From positions 20,653,332 through 20,717,331 of the forward strand of contig OZ020516.1 of NCBI GenBank assembly GCA_963971425.1: DNA of 64,000 bases. Direction: 5' to 3'. The notes under the pieces are model-generated. The model ran no database searches and had not been told where the DNA came from. It saw nothing but the letters and a program-made list of their open reading frames with translations. Both the position numbers and the translations under genes were made by a program. Position 1 is the stretch's first letter, and each line of letters opens with the position of its first letter. The stretch is from Bryoerythrophyllum caledonicum. Its lineage: Eukaryota > Streptophyta > Bryopsida > Pottiales > Pottiaceae. Shown here in pieces: positions 35,919 to 46,100 of this stretch.

Positions 35919-37445
35919 TTGCTACGGCACAGCCTCAACTCGCCACCACAGGCTACACCTTATCCTCCCATCTATTGCAAATTTTCTTTACTAGAAGTAG
36001 ATGTCATTTATGAAATATGCAGCTGCGTATATACATTAGATATTATTAACTGGCGCAAGTGTAGAAACGACAAGACTGCCCTTAGGGGGAGTAGGACCTT
36101 CACCTTGCAGAGAAGAACTTCAAAAAGCAGAGCTGCCCATAGCAGAAAAGGAGGAGAAACAGGACGTGCGAGAAGGTGGAGTTCACCCAAGAGTAACAAA
36201 GCTGCCCCCATTCGGATCGGAGCAGCAATAGCAAACTCTACAACAACAAGGAGCACACCTCGTAGCAGAGAAGATCTGATCCAAAGAGAAGCTGCAGCGA
36301 ACCCTTCTCGCAGCAGAACCACCCCCATAAGAAGCGATGTCGAAGTGAGGCCAAGGCGTACAACACGCGGGACGACAGATCTACGCACACAACCAAGCGA
36401 ATCAGCCTCCACGGATCCAGGTACGTCTCTCACTAACCAATACTATCATTTTTGTCTTTGTTATATTTACATAATCTTCTCTACTCCAGAAACCTCAGCC
36501 TCTCCGCCACCTAACACTACGCTCTACACGTCTAGACACACCACCAGAGGCACAACACATAGACAGAATGCACCACTGAGACAAACCCTAGAATACCCTT
36601 CCCATCCCTCACACACAACACCAAATAGACAGAACACCAATAGCGACGGACCTACCTCTTCCTTGCACACCCATTCCAACATCCCGTGGCACAGAGCTTC
36701 CCCCCACGCGCGGAAGCGCTGTCCATTTCCCTATAGACACAAAGTAGAAAAAGAAAAAAAACATCAGCAGGTAGTGCCAGAAACCCTGAACAGGCAAAAA
36801 CAAAAAAACTTGAAGATCTGGAGGCAGCAAAGAAAGACAAAACCGACACCAAGAATCAAGGGAAGACTGAATCAACGCTGCAACACAACAAAGCAACACT
36901 ACAGCAAGACAACCACACAATCAACATCGCAGCAAGTCACAACCGCCACATCCACAGCAAAGCAAATCGACACTCAAAAGACAGTACCTGCGGAGAACGA
37001 ACACAGGACGCCTGGCAGCAAGGTGACCACTGAGAAGATCGTGAAGACCAACAGTAGTGGAGGAGTATTGCTGGACAACGATTGCGGGAGCGAGCTCGAA
37101 ACCCTTCAGGTTCTCCCCTCCACTCACCCTCATCTGATTTCATTCTCTCTCTCCTCCAGCCATCACCCACAGATACTCGCCACAGCTCCTCCTCTCTCCC
37201 TCAGATCCTCTCCCTCCACTGCTCCCTTCTACTCTCCCCCCTTACACCCATTCCCCTCCTGCCCCTCCCTGTCCACTTCGACCTCCCCAAACCTCCCCAC
37301 AGCCCAACCCCCCTCCTCGTTCCTCATATGTCCTCCCCGCAAATCCCCCACTGCCCACCCCCATTGCCGATCACTCCCCCCCCTCCCTCTAGACTCCAAA
37401 CCATACAGAAGTCCGAATCCACAGAAACCCCCCCCTCGACTGTAA
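35919..37445 (+). CDS. 5' open frame of the LINE, Arg/Ser/Thr/Pro-rich, possibly part of ORF1
   Basis: An uninterrupted frame of 508 codons lies in the 5' region of the LINE. Its first part is basic ('TTRSTPRSREDLIQREAAAN'); the later part is dominated by Ser, Thr, Pro and His with no domain. A low-stop frame is partly expected from the A/C-rich composition. A possible 69-bp intron (36421-36489) keeps the frame whether removed or not. It may encode a basic nucleic-acid-binding protein or may simply be untranslated leader. Confidence 0.35.
   Translation: MLRHSLNSPPQATPYPPIYCKFSLLEVDVIYEICSCVYTLDIINWRKCRNDKTALRGSRTFTLQRRTSKSRAAHSRKGGETGRARRWSSPKSNKAAPIRIGAAIANSTTTRSTPRSREDLIQREAAANPSRSRTTPIRSDVEVRPRRTTRGTTDLRTQPSESASTDPGTSLTNQYYHFCLCYIYIIFSTPETSASPPPNTTLYTSRHTTRGTTHRQNAPLRQTLEYPSHPSHTTPNRQNTNSDGPTSSLHTHSNIPWHRASPHARKRCPFPYRHKVEKEKKHQQVVPETLNRQKQKNLKIWRQQRKTKPTPRIKGRLNQRCNTTKQHYSKTTTQSTSQQVTTATSTAKQIDTQKTVPAENEHRTPGSKVTTEKIVKTNSSGGVLLDNDCGSELETLQVLPSTHPHLISFSLSSSHHPQILATAPPLSLRSSPSTAPFYSPPLHPFPSCPSLSTSTSPNLPTAQPPSSFLICPPRKSPTAHPHCRSLPPLPLDSKPYRSPNPQKPPPRL
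36421..36489 (+). other. Possible 69-bp intron in the LINE 5' region
   Basis: The stretch begins GATCCAG|GTACGT and ends CTACTCCAG|AAACC, with a CTAAC branch-point-like word and a T-rich tract inside, while the surroundings are T-poor. This is a textbook plant intron by sequence. Its length is a multiple of three. Confidence 0.45.
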
Positions 37446-37788
37446 CCCCATCCCTAACCCACCCTCGCAGACACATACCACCCTCCCTCTCCCCTGATCA
37501 TGCACCCACACAGTCACAAAACATACACAGCCCCTCCCTACCTGGAATCCCTTCCACAGCACACTCTCGAAGACGATTAGTCCCCCCCCCTCCTCTAATC
37601 CCGAACGCACACAGGATAGAAACACATTAAAACCCCTCCCGCACGCAACCTCATCCCACCCTCTCCTCACACACCAGAAACCCAGATCCTCCAGAACCCT
37701 TCCCCACCTTCCTCCCGCAGCATACTACTCCGAAACCCCAACACTCACGACACTCCCTCACTGCAACCCTCCCCGTAGACAGTCAACT

Positions 37789-39636
37789 GTGAACCTCCCA
37801 ACGGTCAGCAAAACCTACCCTGCAACTCACCAAAGCCCTCTAGCGACCCCCCGATCCTTCCCCAGCGACCTCCCAAAGCGCCCTTGCGACCTCCCGAAGT
37901 GTCCCAGCGACCTCCCAAAGCGGCCCAACGACCTCCCAAAACGCCCTTGCGACTCCCTCATTTTCCACTGCGACCTCCCAACAAGCTCCAACGACCTCCC
38001 AACTTGCCCTAGAGACATGACAGGGAACTCCAGGAGCTATGACTATAGCAATGTCGACATGGAGGGCCTGGAAGAAAGCCCTATCAGGGCTCCACAGAAG
38101 GGCACAGCAGCAACTAGCAGCCACAAGAAGAGCAAAGTGTCGATCACAGAAAAAGGTAAGCCACTCCAAGACCCAGAATTTTCAAAGTTTAAATTTTGGT
38201 TAGGATTCCAAGACATGGAGACCTTGGCGGTGGAAGATGGTGCCGAAGAATTGTATAGTGGGGAATCCATAGAGGACATGGTCACACGTGGCATGAAGGC
38301 GGATGAGGCTATGGAGGTATGCAACGCAAGGATGGCCTTCCCCCGAATCCCACAAATACTTTACCCCATGTCAACAAGCGATGGTATGAGCCAACATTTC
38401 AACATCACCCAAGTGCCATTTGACATCAAAACTAGTGAGAATTCTGGCCTCTCTCTTGACTTTCATATTGCCATCTTCTTTGAAACACCTAAAAATCCAC
38501 TCATGCATGATGTAGTCAAAAAAATGGTTGAAGAAAGACTAAAGAAAATGAACATTGCTTTAGGAGAAGACCTTATCGATCCAATTGCCATCCAATGCCT
38601 AAGCATCAAGAATGGGAAAACTAAAGGGGTTTGGGCCGGAAACATTAAATTGCATCTCCTTAAACCGGAGATTGATGGACTAATGTTACTTAAGGGCCTT
38701 AGGCCCTTTATTCTAACTATTGATGATGAGTGTGTAGTTGGGAAAGTGTGCAAATCCTATCATGGCATTGCCAAAGGATCTAACCTCTCCGTGAAGATCA
38801 AGTGCGACACTTTGATAGGGGTCTCCGCACAAGTACTCTTTAAGGAGATACTTGGCAATAGCTTTCACCGTGGCCACAAGTTTGAGATTTCGGGCGTCCA
38901 AAAAGCAAGTGGAGACTCACACGCCTTCATCATTGCCACCACCCCTCAACAAGTGAAGAAGATACTAGCACATCACGTCACCATGCGAAGTGAAATCTTG
39001 CAAGCAAGACAAGTCCTTGACACCAAAGGACCAAAAGGTATTTTCGAAACTAAGTCTAGAAAGGATGCTTTAACACTCACCTTATCTCCTCTCCCTATCC
39101 GCTTGGACCTTGCAAATACAACCCATGAAATATACAAAGTCATGGGAGGTACTAATGTGCGCTCTATATGGTTCCACCGGGACAATGGCACTCACCACAA
39201 CGGTAGTGCCAACGTCCTTTGTGCTAACCCCATAGTGTATAGGACTTTTGTGAAGAAAACTCACGAGATAGGGGGAAACTATGTGGACTTCGCACCGCAT
39301 AGAAGAAGCCTAGAGGGGGTGGATCCTCCTACCGCCGAACAAGTAAAGGAGTTCGGGTTTGAAGACATCAACACCGCAATTGTCAACACCATCACCACGT
39401 TCAACATGCAAGAGAAGAACGAGCACATCACCAAGAAGGACATGGTGGAACTATTGGAGGAAAACAACAAGAAGCTAAGGCAAGAGAACAAGGAATACAC
39501 CGACAAATTACATGACGAATTGAAGACTCAAATGGAGTGCATTCAAGAATCAATGCTAGCCACCCTCCAAAGTATGAGAGCATTCACCGGAAGAGTCAAC
39601 AATCCAAGAATTGAAGAAAACCGGCCAAACATGTGA
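37789..39636 (+). CDS. LINE ORF1 protein (615 aa)
   Basis: The open frame has normal amino-acid composition from about residue 85 on. Residues about 27-75 are seven heptapeptide repeats of the type DLPKRPx, coded by a 21-bp minisatellite. A globular middle (about residues 120-480) contains 'FHIAIFFETPKNPLMHDVVK' and 'GVWAGNIKLHLLKPEIDGLM' and could hold an RRM-like fold. The C-terminus (about 555-600) is a heptad-like coiled coil ('MVELLEENNKKLRQENKEYT'). RRM plus coiled coil is usual for LINE ORF1 RNA chaperones that assemble the retrotransposition particle, although coiled coils are more often N-terminal there. No CCHC knuckle is seen. The stop codon overlaps the ORF2 reading frame (ATGTGA, 39631-39636). 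Confidence 0.7.
   Translation: MNLPTVSKTYPATHQSPLATPRSFPSDLPKRPCDLPKCPSDLPKRPNDLPKRPCDSLIFHCDLPTSSNDLPTCPRDMTGNSRSYDYSNVDMEGLEESPIRAPQKGTAATSSHKKSKVSITEKGKPLQDPEFSKFKFWLGFQDMETLAVEDGAEELYSGESIEDMVTRGMKADEAMEVCNARMAFPRIPQILYPMSTSDGMSQHFNITQVPFDIKTSENSGLSLDFHIAIFFETPKNPLMHDVVKKMVEERLKKMNIALGEDLIDPIAIQCLSIKNGKTKGVWAGNIKLHLLKPEIDGLMLLKGLRPFILTIDDECVVGKVCKSYHGIAKGSNLSVKIKCDTLIGVSAQVLFKEILGNSFHRGHKFEISGVQKASGDSHAFIIATTPQQVKKILAHHVTMRSEILQARQVLDTKGPKGIFETKSRKDALTLTLSPLPIRLDLANTTHEIYKVMGGTNVRSIWFHRDNGTHHNGSANVLCANPIVYRTFVKKTHEIGGNYVDFAPHRRSLEGVDPPTAEQVKEFGFEDINTAIVNTITTFNMQEKNEHITKKDMVELLEENNKKLRQENKEYTDKLHDELKTQMECIQESMLATLQSMRAFTGRVNNPRIEENRPNM
37867..38013 (+). repeat. 21-bp in-frame minisatellite coding DLPKRPx repeats
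   Basis: Seven 21-bp units, each starting GACCTCCC, encode heptapeptides DLPKRPC, DLPKCPS, DLPKRPN and so on at the ORF1 N-terminus. The period is a multiple of three, so copy-number change would not break the frame. The last three units have diverged. Confidence 0.9.
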
Positions 39637-42600
39637 GCTCCAAGGACCACATAGCAAAACATACCTCTTTTATAGTATACTACAAAATACGATATAGAGT
39701 AGTGTACTCGTATAGATATGCAATTAAATACATAATAGTATACAAGTATATAAATACAAAACAAGTATACCGTACAAAGGACTATACACAATACATACAC
39801 CTTACTAGAATAAATAGACTACAATACATAGGGTACCACACAAAACACAAATACTGTATTAAATGCCATATTCAATACAAATACTATACTAAATACCTCA
39901 AAGACTATACTAAATACTACATAAAAAAATATCGCACACTACATAATATAGAAAGCACTTATAACATAAGAATACATCGTAAAATACATACAAAACCTAA
40001 TTCAGAAACATACTATCCGACATTTAAAAATAATAATACAAATACCAATACAAATACTAATACATACGCTGCTACATATACTAGTACATATACCGATACA
40101 AACACTAATACAAACATTGAGAAGTACACTAGTACGTATACGAATATAAACACTAATACATATATCCGTTCGTATACTGGTATAATCCCTGATAAATATA
40201 CTGATATGTATATATATACTAATACGTACACTCAGAACTATACCGGAACATATACTGATACAGATACTAATACGGATACTGATCCGAATACCAATACGAA
40301 TACTAATATAAATACTAACACAAAAATGGATACAAACACCAAGACAAATATCAAGGCACATACTCATACAAACATATGTATAAATACTAGTATAAAACCA
40401 AACACAACTACATATACACGCAAGTATACAAAACAAACCACCCAAAAAAACATATACAAAGTCAAATACACACAATCAAATAAACGAAAATTAAAATACG
40501 AAAGCCACATACAAAAACAAAAAATTCTAAAACAAAACAAAAAATCCACCTACCACAAAACACTAGTACTAAATATGAATACCAATAGTACATGTACTCA
40601 TATGAATACTAACACAAATACTAACAAAGATACGAATACAAATACCAAGACAAACAATTGTACGAACCACAAAGTATATAATAACACCGCATATGAAAAA
40701 AAAAGACTTAAAAGCCACTTTAAAAACCCACATACAAATAGTCTTAAACATAATAGTTACATATGCACACGGACAAAAACAACCAAGATAAAATACAACC
40801 AATCATACATACATCCATACACTACTAAAACAAAAACAACCACAAAAAACAAATGGACAAAAAATAAACTAAAGACGAAAACAACTACACCTACTATAAA
40901 AATAAACAAACCCACAACTCACACACAAAATACAAACACCCACCTACCCCCAAACCAACAAGTCATTAATAACACAACAAAGCCTTTAAAATACACCACT
41001 AAACATATATACCATAAACTTCTACTACTTCTAGGAGGAGATATTGAAACCAACCCGGGACCCATGCCCAATATACTAAAAAGACACCCTACATCACATA
41101 AGAAAAATGCCAAAATCTACTTTATACCTAATACCATAAAACTCCAACCAGAATATAAATACATTGCAAAATCCTTCGCACCATTTCTAAAAAACACACA
41201 TACATTACACCACATACACAACACTTCCCACCCAAACATTGCCCAATACATACAACAAAAAAATACGCATCCATCACCCCACATCTTATATGCACTAATA
41301 ATCTCTACTCATCCAAACATAGATGAATGTAACCAACTTCTAAATCCACAAAATTGGAACACAATTACATGGACTAATACACTCCTACAAACCTTACTAA
41401 CCCTACAAAACCCACCAGAACGACATATTTACACTCCACACCCCTATACTGAATTCCTAGTAGACAACCAAAATATTATAAACCATGAGAACTCAATACA
41501 TAAAAGACTATACGACTTCTTACATAGTCAAGACATACCACCCTCAAATGATATAATAAAATTAAAATTCCCTTACCTCCCTAACAACCTCATAAGCGAA
41601 TCACTAAAATGTCTAGACCCTATACCAGAATACACCCACCCACCCCCACCTCTTCCCTACATCCCTCCTCAAAATCAAAATCAAAACATTAGACCAAACC
41701 AAGAAAATACATACATAATCACATGGAATGCCTCCTCACTAAACACTGCCCTTCCTAGCTTACAAACTCTAGTCGCAAACACAGACACACCACCGGCTCT
41801 TATAGTTATACAAGAAACAAAACTAACCGCCACAAAATCCACAAAATATATACAAAATATATTTCAAGACTATAAACTCATCTTTAACAATACACATGCA
41901 CTTACAAGATGTATGCAACAAAGGAGACCATACACACCGGGCCGCGGTGGCCTCCTTACACTAATACACAAAAAATATACATTCCCCGGCAACATCAACA
42001 AAATCCCTACCCCAATGCACATATCACCATACATTCAAATAATTAAAATCACTAATCACCCACTACAATCGTGGTTAATCTTTCACATGTATATGCCATC
42101 CCATCCCGAAGATACTAGATTTCTCTTAGATATACAAAACACTATTACAAACCATATTAATAATCATCCCAATCATACATACCTATTATGTGGAGACTTC
42201 AATAGAGACATAGCGCTAATTGGCCGCCAAAATGGAAACCATCACACCCCCCCTCAAAACATTGATTACCAATGGCGCCGCTTCACAGAAAACTTAAACT
42301 TCACTTACATCAATACTGATACACAATTCTCTAGACAAGGTGGCTACAATTATAGTGATTGGAGTCTAATAGATGGTTTCTATATAAATACAAACAACAA
42401 CACACAATACACCTCCACAACAAACAAAGATATTATTCTCAATTCGGACCACTCACCCGTACAACTGCACATCCCAAATAACACACTAATTAGTAGAACC
42501 CCCACAATCCCAAACAAAGACACTATACGCATACTCAACCCCATCCCAAAAACCAACATAGAAAAATTCAACACAAAATTCTTCGAAGAAAATACCGTAC

Positions 42601-43049
42601 AAATAGACTCCCTCATAAACACTCTTGAAATCAATAATCAATTAACACAAGCACAATGGCAAGAAGCATGCCACTCTCTAGACAAACTCATCAATAAAAT
42701 ATCTGATACACTAGAACAAACTTGTAGAGCTCACCCAATACCCCAAATAACAAGCAGAACCTCTCAACAAGGCGGGTATCTACCCCGCAAACTTTCTAAA
42801 ACTTGGAAACAACACTTAACCACATACCATACCATACGTAAAACCATTAGAATTGTAAAAAACAACCCTCAATGGCGTAACCACCCACATATACAACGAA
42901 CTACTAAATATACAACACATCCAAATCCCTACCCCGCCGCCTCCGGACCTTCCCCACGATACATGGATAAAAGATATCGCGATAATTGCAAAAAATGCCA
43001 ACATACAAGCCCGGAAAATAATCACAAAATACACAAAAGAAAACATTAA
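39633..43049 (+). CDS. LINE ORF2, first part: Thr/Asn repeat leader, 2A motif, AP endonuclease
   Basis: The frame is open from 39615, overlapping the ORF1 stop, and has no AUG until 40206, so it is probably reached by frameshift or reinitiation. Codons up to about 41020 are low-complexity (Thr-Asn dipeptides from a degenerate 6-bp repeat, then Lys/Thr/Asn-rich). At 41034-41063 lies 'GGDIETNPGP', a match to the 2A skipping motif. The AP-type endonuclease follows (41700-42470): 'IITWNASSL' (W at 41724), 'IQETKLT' (Glu at 41814), 'LLCGDFNRDI', 'DWSLIDGF' and 'NSDHSPV' (Asp-His at 42447). These are the catalytic blocks of LINE endonucleases that nick target DNA. The frame closes at 43049 after overlapping the next frame by about 190 bp, so the protein is split from its reverse transcriptase. 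Confidence 0.8.
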   Translation: MSSKDHIAKHTSFIVYYKIRYRVVYSYRYAIKYIIVYKYINTKQVYRTKDYTQYIHLTRINRLQYIGYHTKHKYCIKCHIQYKYYTKYLKDYTKYYIKKYRTLHNIESTYNIRIHRKIHTKPNSETYYPTFKNNNTNTNTNTNTYAATYTSTYTDTNTNTNIEKYTSTYTNINTNTYIRSYTGIIPDKYTDMYIYTNTYTQNYTGTYTDTDTNTDTDPNTNTNTNINTNTKMDTNTKTNIKAHTHTNICINTSIKPNTTTYTRKYTKQTTQKNIYKVKYTQSNKRKLKYESHIQKQKILKQNKKSTYHKTLVLNMNTNSTCTHMNTNTNTNKDTNTNTKTNNCTNHKVYNNTAYEKKRLKSHFKNPHTNSLKHNSYICTRTKTTKIKYNQSYIHPYTTKTKTTTKNKWTKNKLKTKTTTPTIKINKPTTHTQNTNTHLPPNQQVINNTTKPLKYTTKHIYHKLLLLLGGDIETNPGPMPNILKRHPTSHKKNAKIYFIPNTIKLQPEYKYIAKSFAPFLKNTHTLHHIHNTSHPNIAQYIQQKNTHPSPHILYALIISTHPNIDECNQLLNPQNWNTITWTNTLLQTLLTLQNPPERHIYTPHPYTEFLVDNQNIINHENSIHKRLYDFLHSQDIPPSNDIIKLKFPYLPNNLISESLKCLDPIPEYTHPPPPLPYIPPQNQNQNIRPNQENTYIITWNASSLNTALPSLQTLVANTDTPPALIVIQETKLTATKSTKYIQNIFQDYKLIFNNTHALTRCMQQRRPYTPGRGGLLTLIHKKYTFPGNINKIPTPMHISPYIQIIKITNHPLQSWLIFHMYMPSHPEDTRFLLDIQNTITNHINNHPNHTYLLCGDFNRDIALIGRQNGNHHTPPQNIDYQWRRFTENLNFTYINTDTQFSRQGGYNYSDWSLIDGFYINTNNNTQYTSTTNKDIILNSDHSPVQLHIPNNTLISRTPTIPNKDTIRILNPIPKTNIEKFNTKFFEENTVQIDSLINTLEINNQLTQAQWQEACHSLDKLINKISDTLEQTCRAHPIPQITSRTSQQGGYLPRKLSKTWKQHLTTYHTIRKTIRIVKNNPQWRNHPHIQRTTKYTTHPNPYPAASGPSPRYMDKRYRDNCKKCQHTSPENNHKIHKRKH
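41034..41063 (+). other. 2A-type ribosome-skipping sequence
   Basis: The codons give G-G-D-I-E-T-N-P-G-P preceded by a leucine run (KLLLLL). This fits the 2A consensus D(V/I)ExNPGP, with the predicted skip between Gly (41058-41060) and Pro (41061-41063). Skipping would release the Thr/Asn-rich leader and start a separate endonuclease protein with proline. 2A motifs near the N-terminus of LINE ORFs are known from trypanosomes and several animals. Confidence 0.8.
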
Positions 43050-43137
43050 AAAAGCCATCTCAAAATACAGACAACTATACGAAATCAACCCCAAAAAAAT
43101 TAACAAAAAAGTCTTTAAAAACCTTGAATCCCCACCA

Positions 43138-46100
43138 ATGGATTGTATCAAAGATCAATATAATAATATTCTAACTAGCCCCGAAGATATTGCGAATGAA
43201 ATATTTAACCAACAAACAAAAACCAATAGACCAACAGTACTAACATGTAATTACCAGCCACAACATACAATAGAATGCACATGTGCAGTACGCCAATACC
43301 CTTGGCACGACCTGGATGGATATACCCTTGACAAACGGGGCGAACCAGAAATTCCACTTCATAAATACCTCAACAGAGCCACATACGACACATGCCTCCA
43401 AAATCTTGGAAATAATAAAGCCCCAGGCCCAGACCGCATACCAAACTCAATACTAAAAAACATGCCTCCAAGATTTCATAAACTACTATTCCTATTCTTT
43501 TCTCACTGCTATAAACAAAAACAAATACCAAATTCATGGAAAATAAGTACAACAATTCTACTATACAAAAAAGGCGATCCATCCATGCTACCCAATCATA
43601 GACCAATTGCACTAGCTAACACAATATATAAGCTTTTTACCAGTACACTCACCCACATTCTATCCTCATACGGTGAAAAATTCAAAATCCTACATGATAG
43701 TCAAGAAGGATTTAGAGCGGAGAGAAGTACCGCACGGCAAATACAAACTATAATAGCCGCATTAGAAGACGCAAAATTTACTAACCAAGATATATACATA
43801 CTATACGTGGACTTAAAAAATGCCTTTGGCTCAATTGATCATGCAAGACTTCTAGCAATAATGTCAGACCTCGGCTACCCAAAAGATGCAACTACACTTG
43901 TTGGAAACATCTATTCCCAATCATCTACGTGCTATATCGGCGAACACTTTGGGAAAACTAAACCTATACCCATCCAAAGAGGAACTATACAAGGGGACAC
44001 CCTCAGCCCATACCTATTTATTATATTTTTAGAACCACTACTTAGATGGCTAGAAAGAGGCAATAATGGATATACTTTCGGCACATCACAAGTCACAATA
44101 AACTCCGCCGCATACGCAGATGACCTAGCCACCATAACTAACAAAATCAAATCAATCCAAATACAACTCCATAAAATTGATAGATATTGTAAATGGGCTG
44201 GCATGGATGTGGGAGTTCCAAAATGTGCCGCTACCGGATGCCCAAACAAATCTAAATTGAACCCTACCACTTTCAAAGCCCTAATGCAAACCTCCAACAT
44301 CAACTACCGCAACCAACCAATCCCTATACTACACCAAAACGAACCATACATTTACCTAGGTACAAATCTTGTTCCCTCACTAAAATGGAAAATCCAAATC
44401 CACACTACAACCACAAAGCTCATCAAACAATGCAAAGAACTAACAACATGCCCAGCCACCATGAAACAAAAAATAAAAATGGTTGATACCGTACTACGCC
44501 CAGGTGTGGCATACAGTTTCTACGGTGTACCATACTCTATGCCAGCTATCAAAAAACTTGATAAAAAAATAATAGCCATACAAAAAGCCATATGTGGATT
44601 ACCAAAATGTATGTCAAATGCAATAACCCAACTACCACATAATCTATTTGGACTTGAAGCTTTCTCCCTAAAAAACGCATACCTCCGATGTATAGGCGAA
44701 CAACTGCAAAATGCTTTAAACGATAAAGGAAGACTTGGGAAAATATATAATGGATTAACTCACTATGTTCTTGCCCAATATGGTGGCGCTGAAAACATAC
44801 CGAGAATTAAAAAAAGTGATTGCATAAGATCACCAATAACACGAACATTCTTCTTATTAAAACATATAGCTAAAGCCCACCTTAAAAGTACGCTCCCGAA
44901 TTTCCTCACTAATCCTACAACACTAGAAATACTATGGCGCCAAGAAACATTAAATCATAACGCACTCAATGCCCAACTCTCCCAAAAGCTTCTACAAAAA
45001 CTCCTCTCAAAAAATATTTTTGAACTAAACCAAATTACCTTACCTAACGGTACACACATCATGAACAATGAGGACTTCAAAACCTACCACTTCACCCCAT
45101 CCAAACTAATAAAGAGTGCCCTAAGTGTTGCTAAACAACTATTTTGCCACATAACATGCCCCACTATATGTCATATTCCTTGCAACATACACCCATACTC
45201 TCATACACTTAAAGATCCATTCATCACCCTCAACAATAACATCATCCCAAGAAATATTCCCACACCAACCAATCCCCCTAACCCTCCACATACATACCAC
45301 CCCCGCCCCCCAACATACATCCCCAAAAACCCTACCACATATCCCATTAATAATATCATAAACCATAAACATATCCAACACACAGATACAAATAACATAC
45401 AAAATACCTACACAAAATATCTATGCCAATGGCAACACAATGATAATACATACAATAAATGGCTCCCCCAAAGAGACCTTTTTCCACGGCATGATACCAA
45501 TACCTCCACACATAACACTGAAAAATTAAAACAATACTACCAAAAGATCCAAAACAAAATATACTCAGACATCATCCTTGCCCACTATCCACAAGAACAA
45601 TCCTCAGACTCAAGGTCCGTAACGCCACCCATAATTATCCCACTCTTAAACATCTACACAACAGAATGCAACCCCGAAAATGATATCCTTACATCCTCAA
45701 ACACAATTCAAATAGATAACAATCAAGCACATCTATATGAAGAAAACGGCCGACATCTACACACCATATCCATTACCCGGCTCCAATGGTTATGGAACCA
45801 ATATCATACAAAATTACAATCCCCTACAAACATTGAACCAACAACCCAACCCTTTGAAACCGAACTAATATGGCTTTACCAAAGATATAAATATCGAATA
45901 CCAAAAACTGACCCCCTCAAAAATGCGCAATACACAATACCCACCCCCATTTTAGACTCACTAATATCATCCTTTAACATTGAACACTCATACTTTTCCT
46001 CCCCGATCACATGTCCTACCAAACTAAATAAATTCTACTCACCGTACGAAAGAGACAAAATATTTGGATCCCTAGGCAAGGCCTTTGAACACAAATGGAT

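Noticed and set aside
40002..40475. Minus-strand 157-codon frame rich in Ile/Cys/Val
   Set aside because: Antisense of the (ACNAAY)n repeat leader of LINE ORF2; periodic composition shows it is an artefact.
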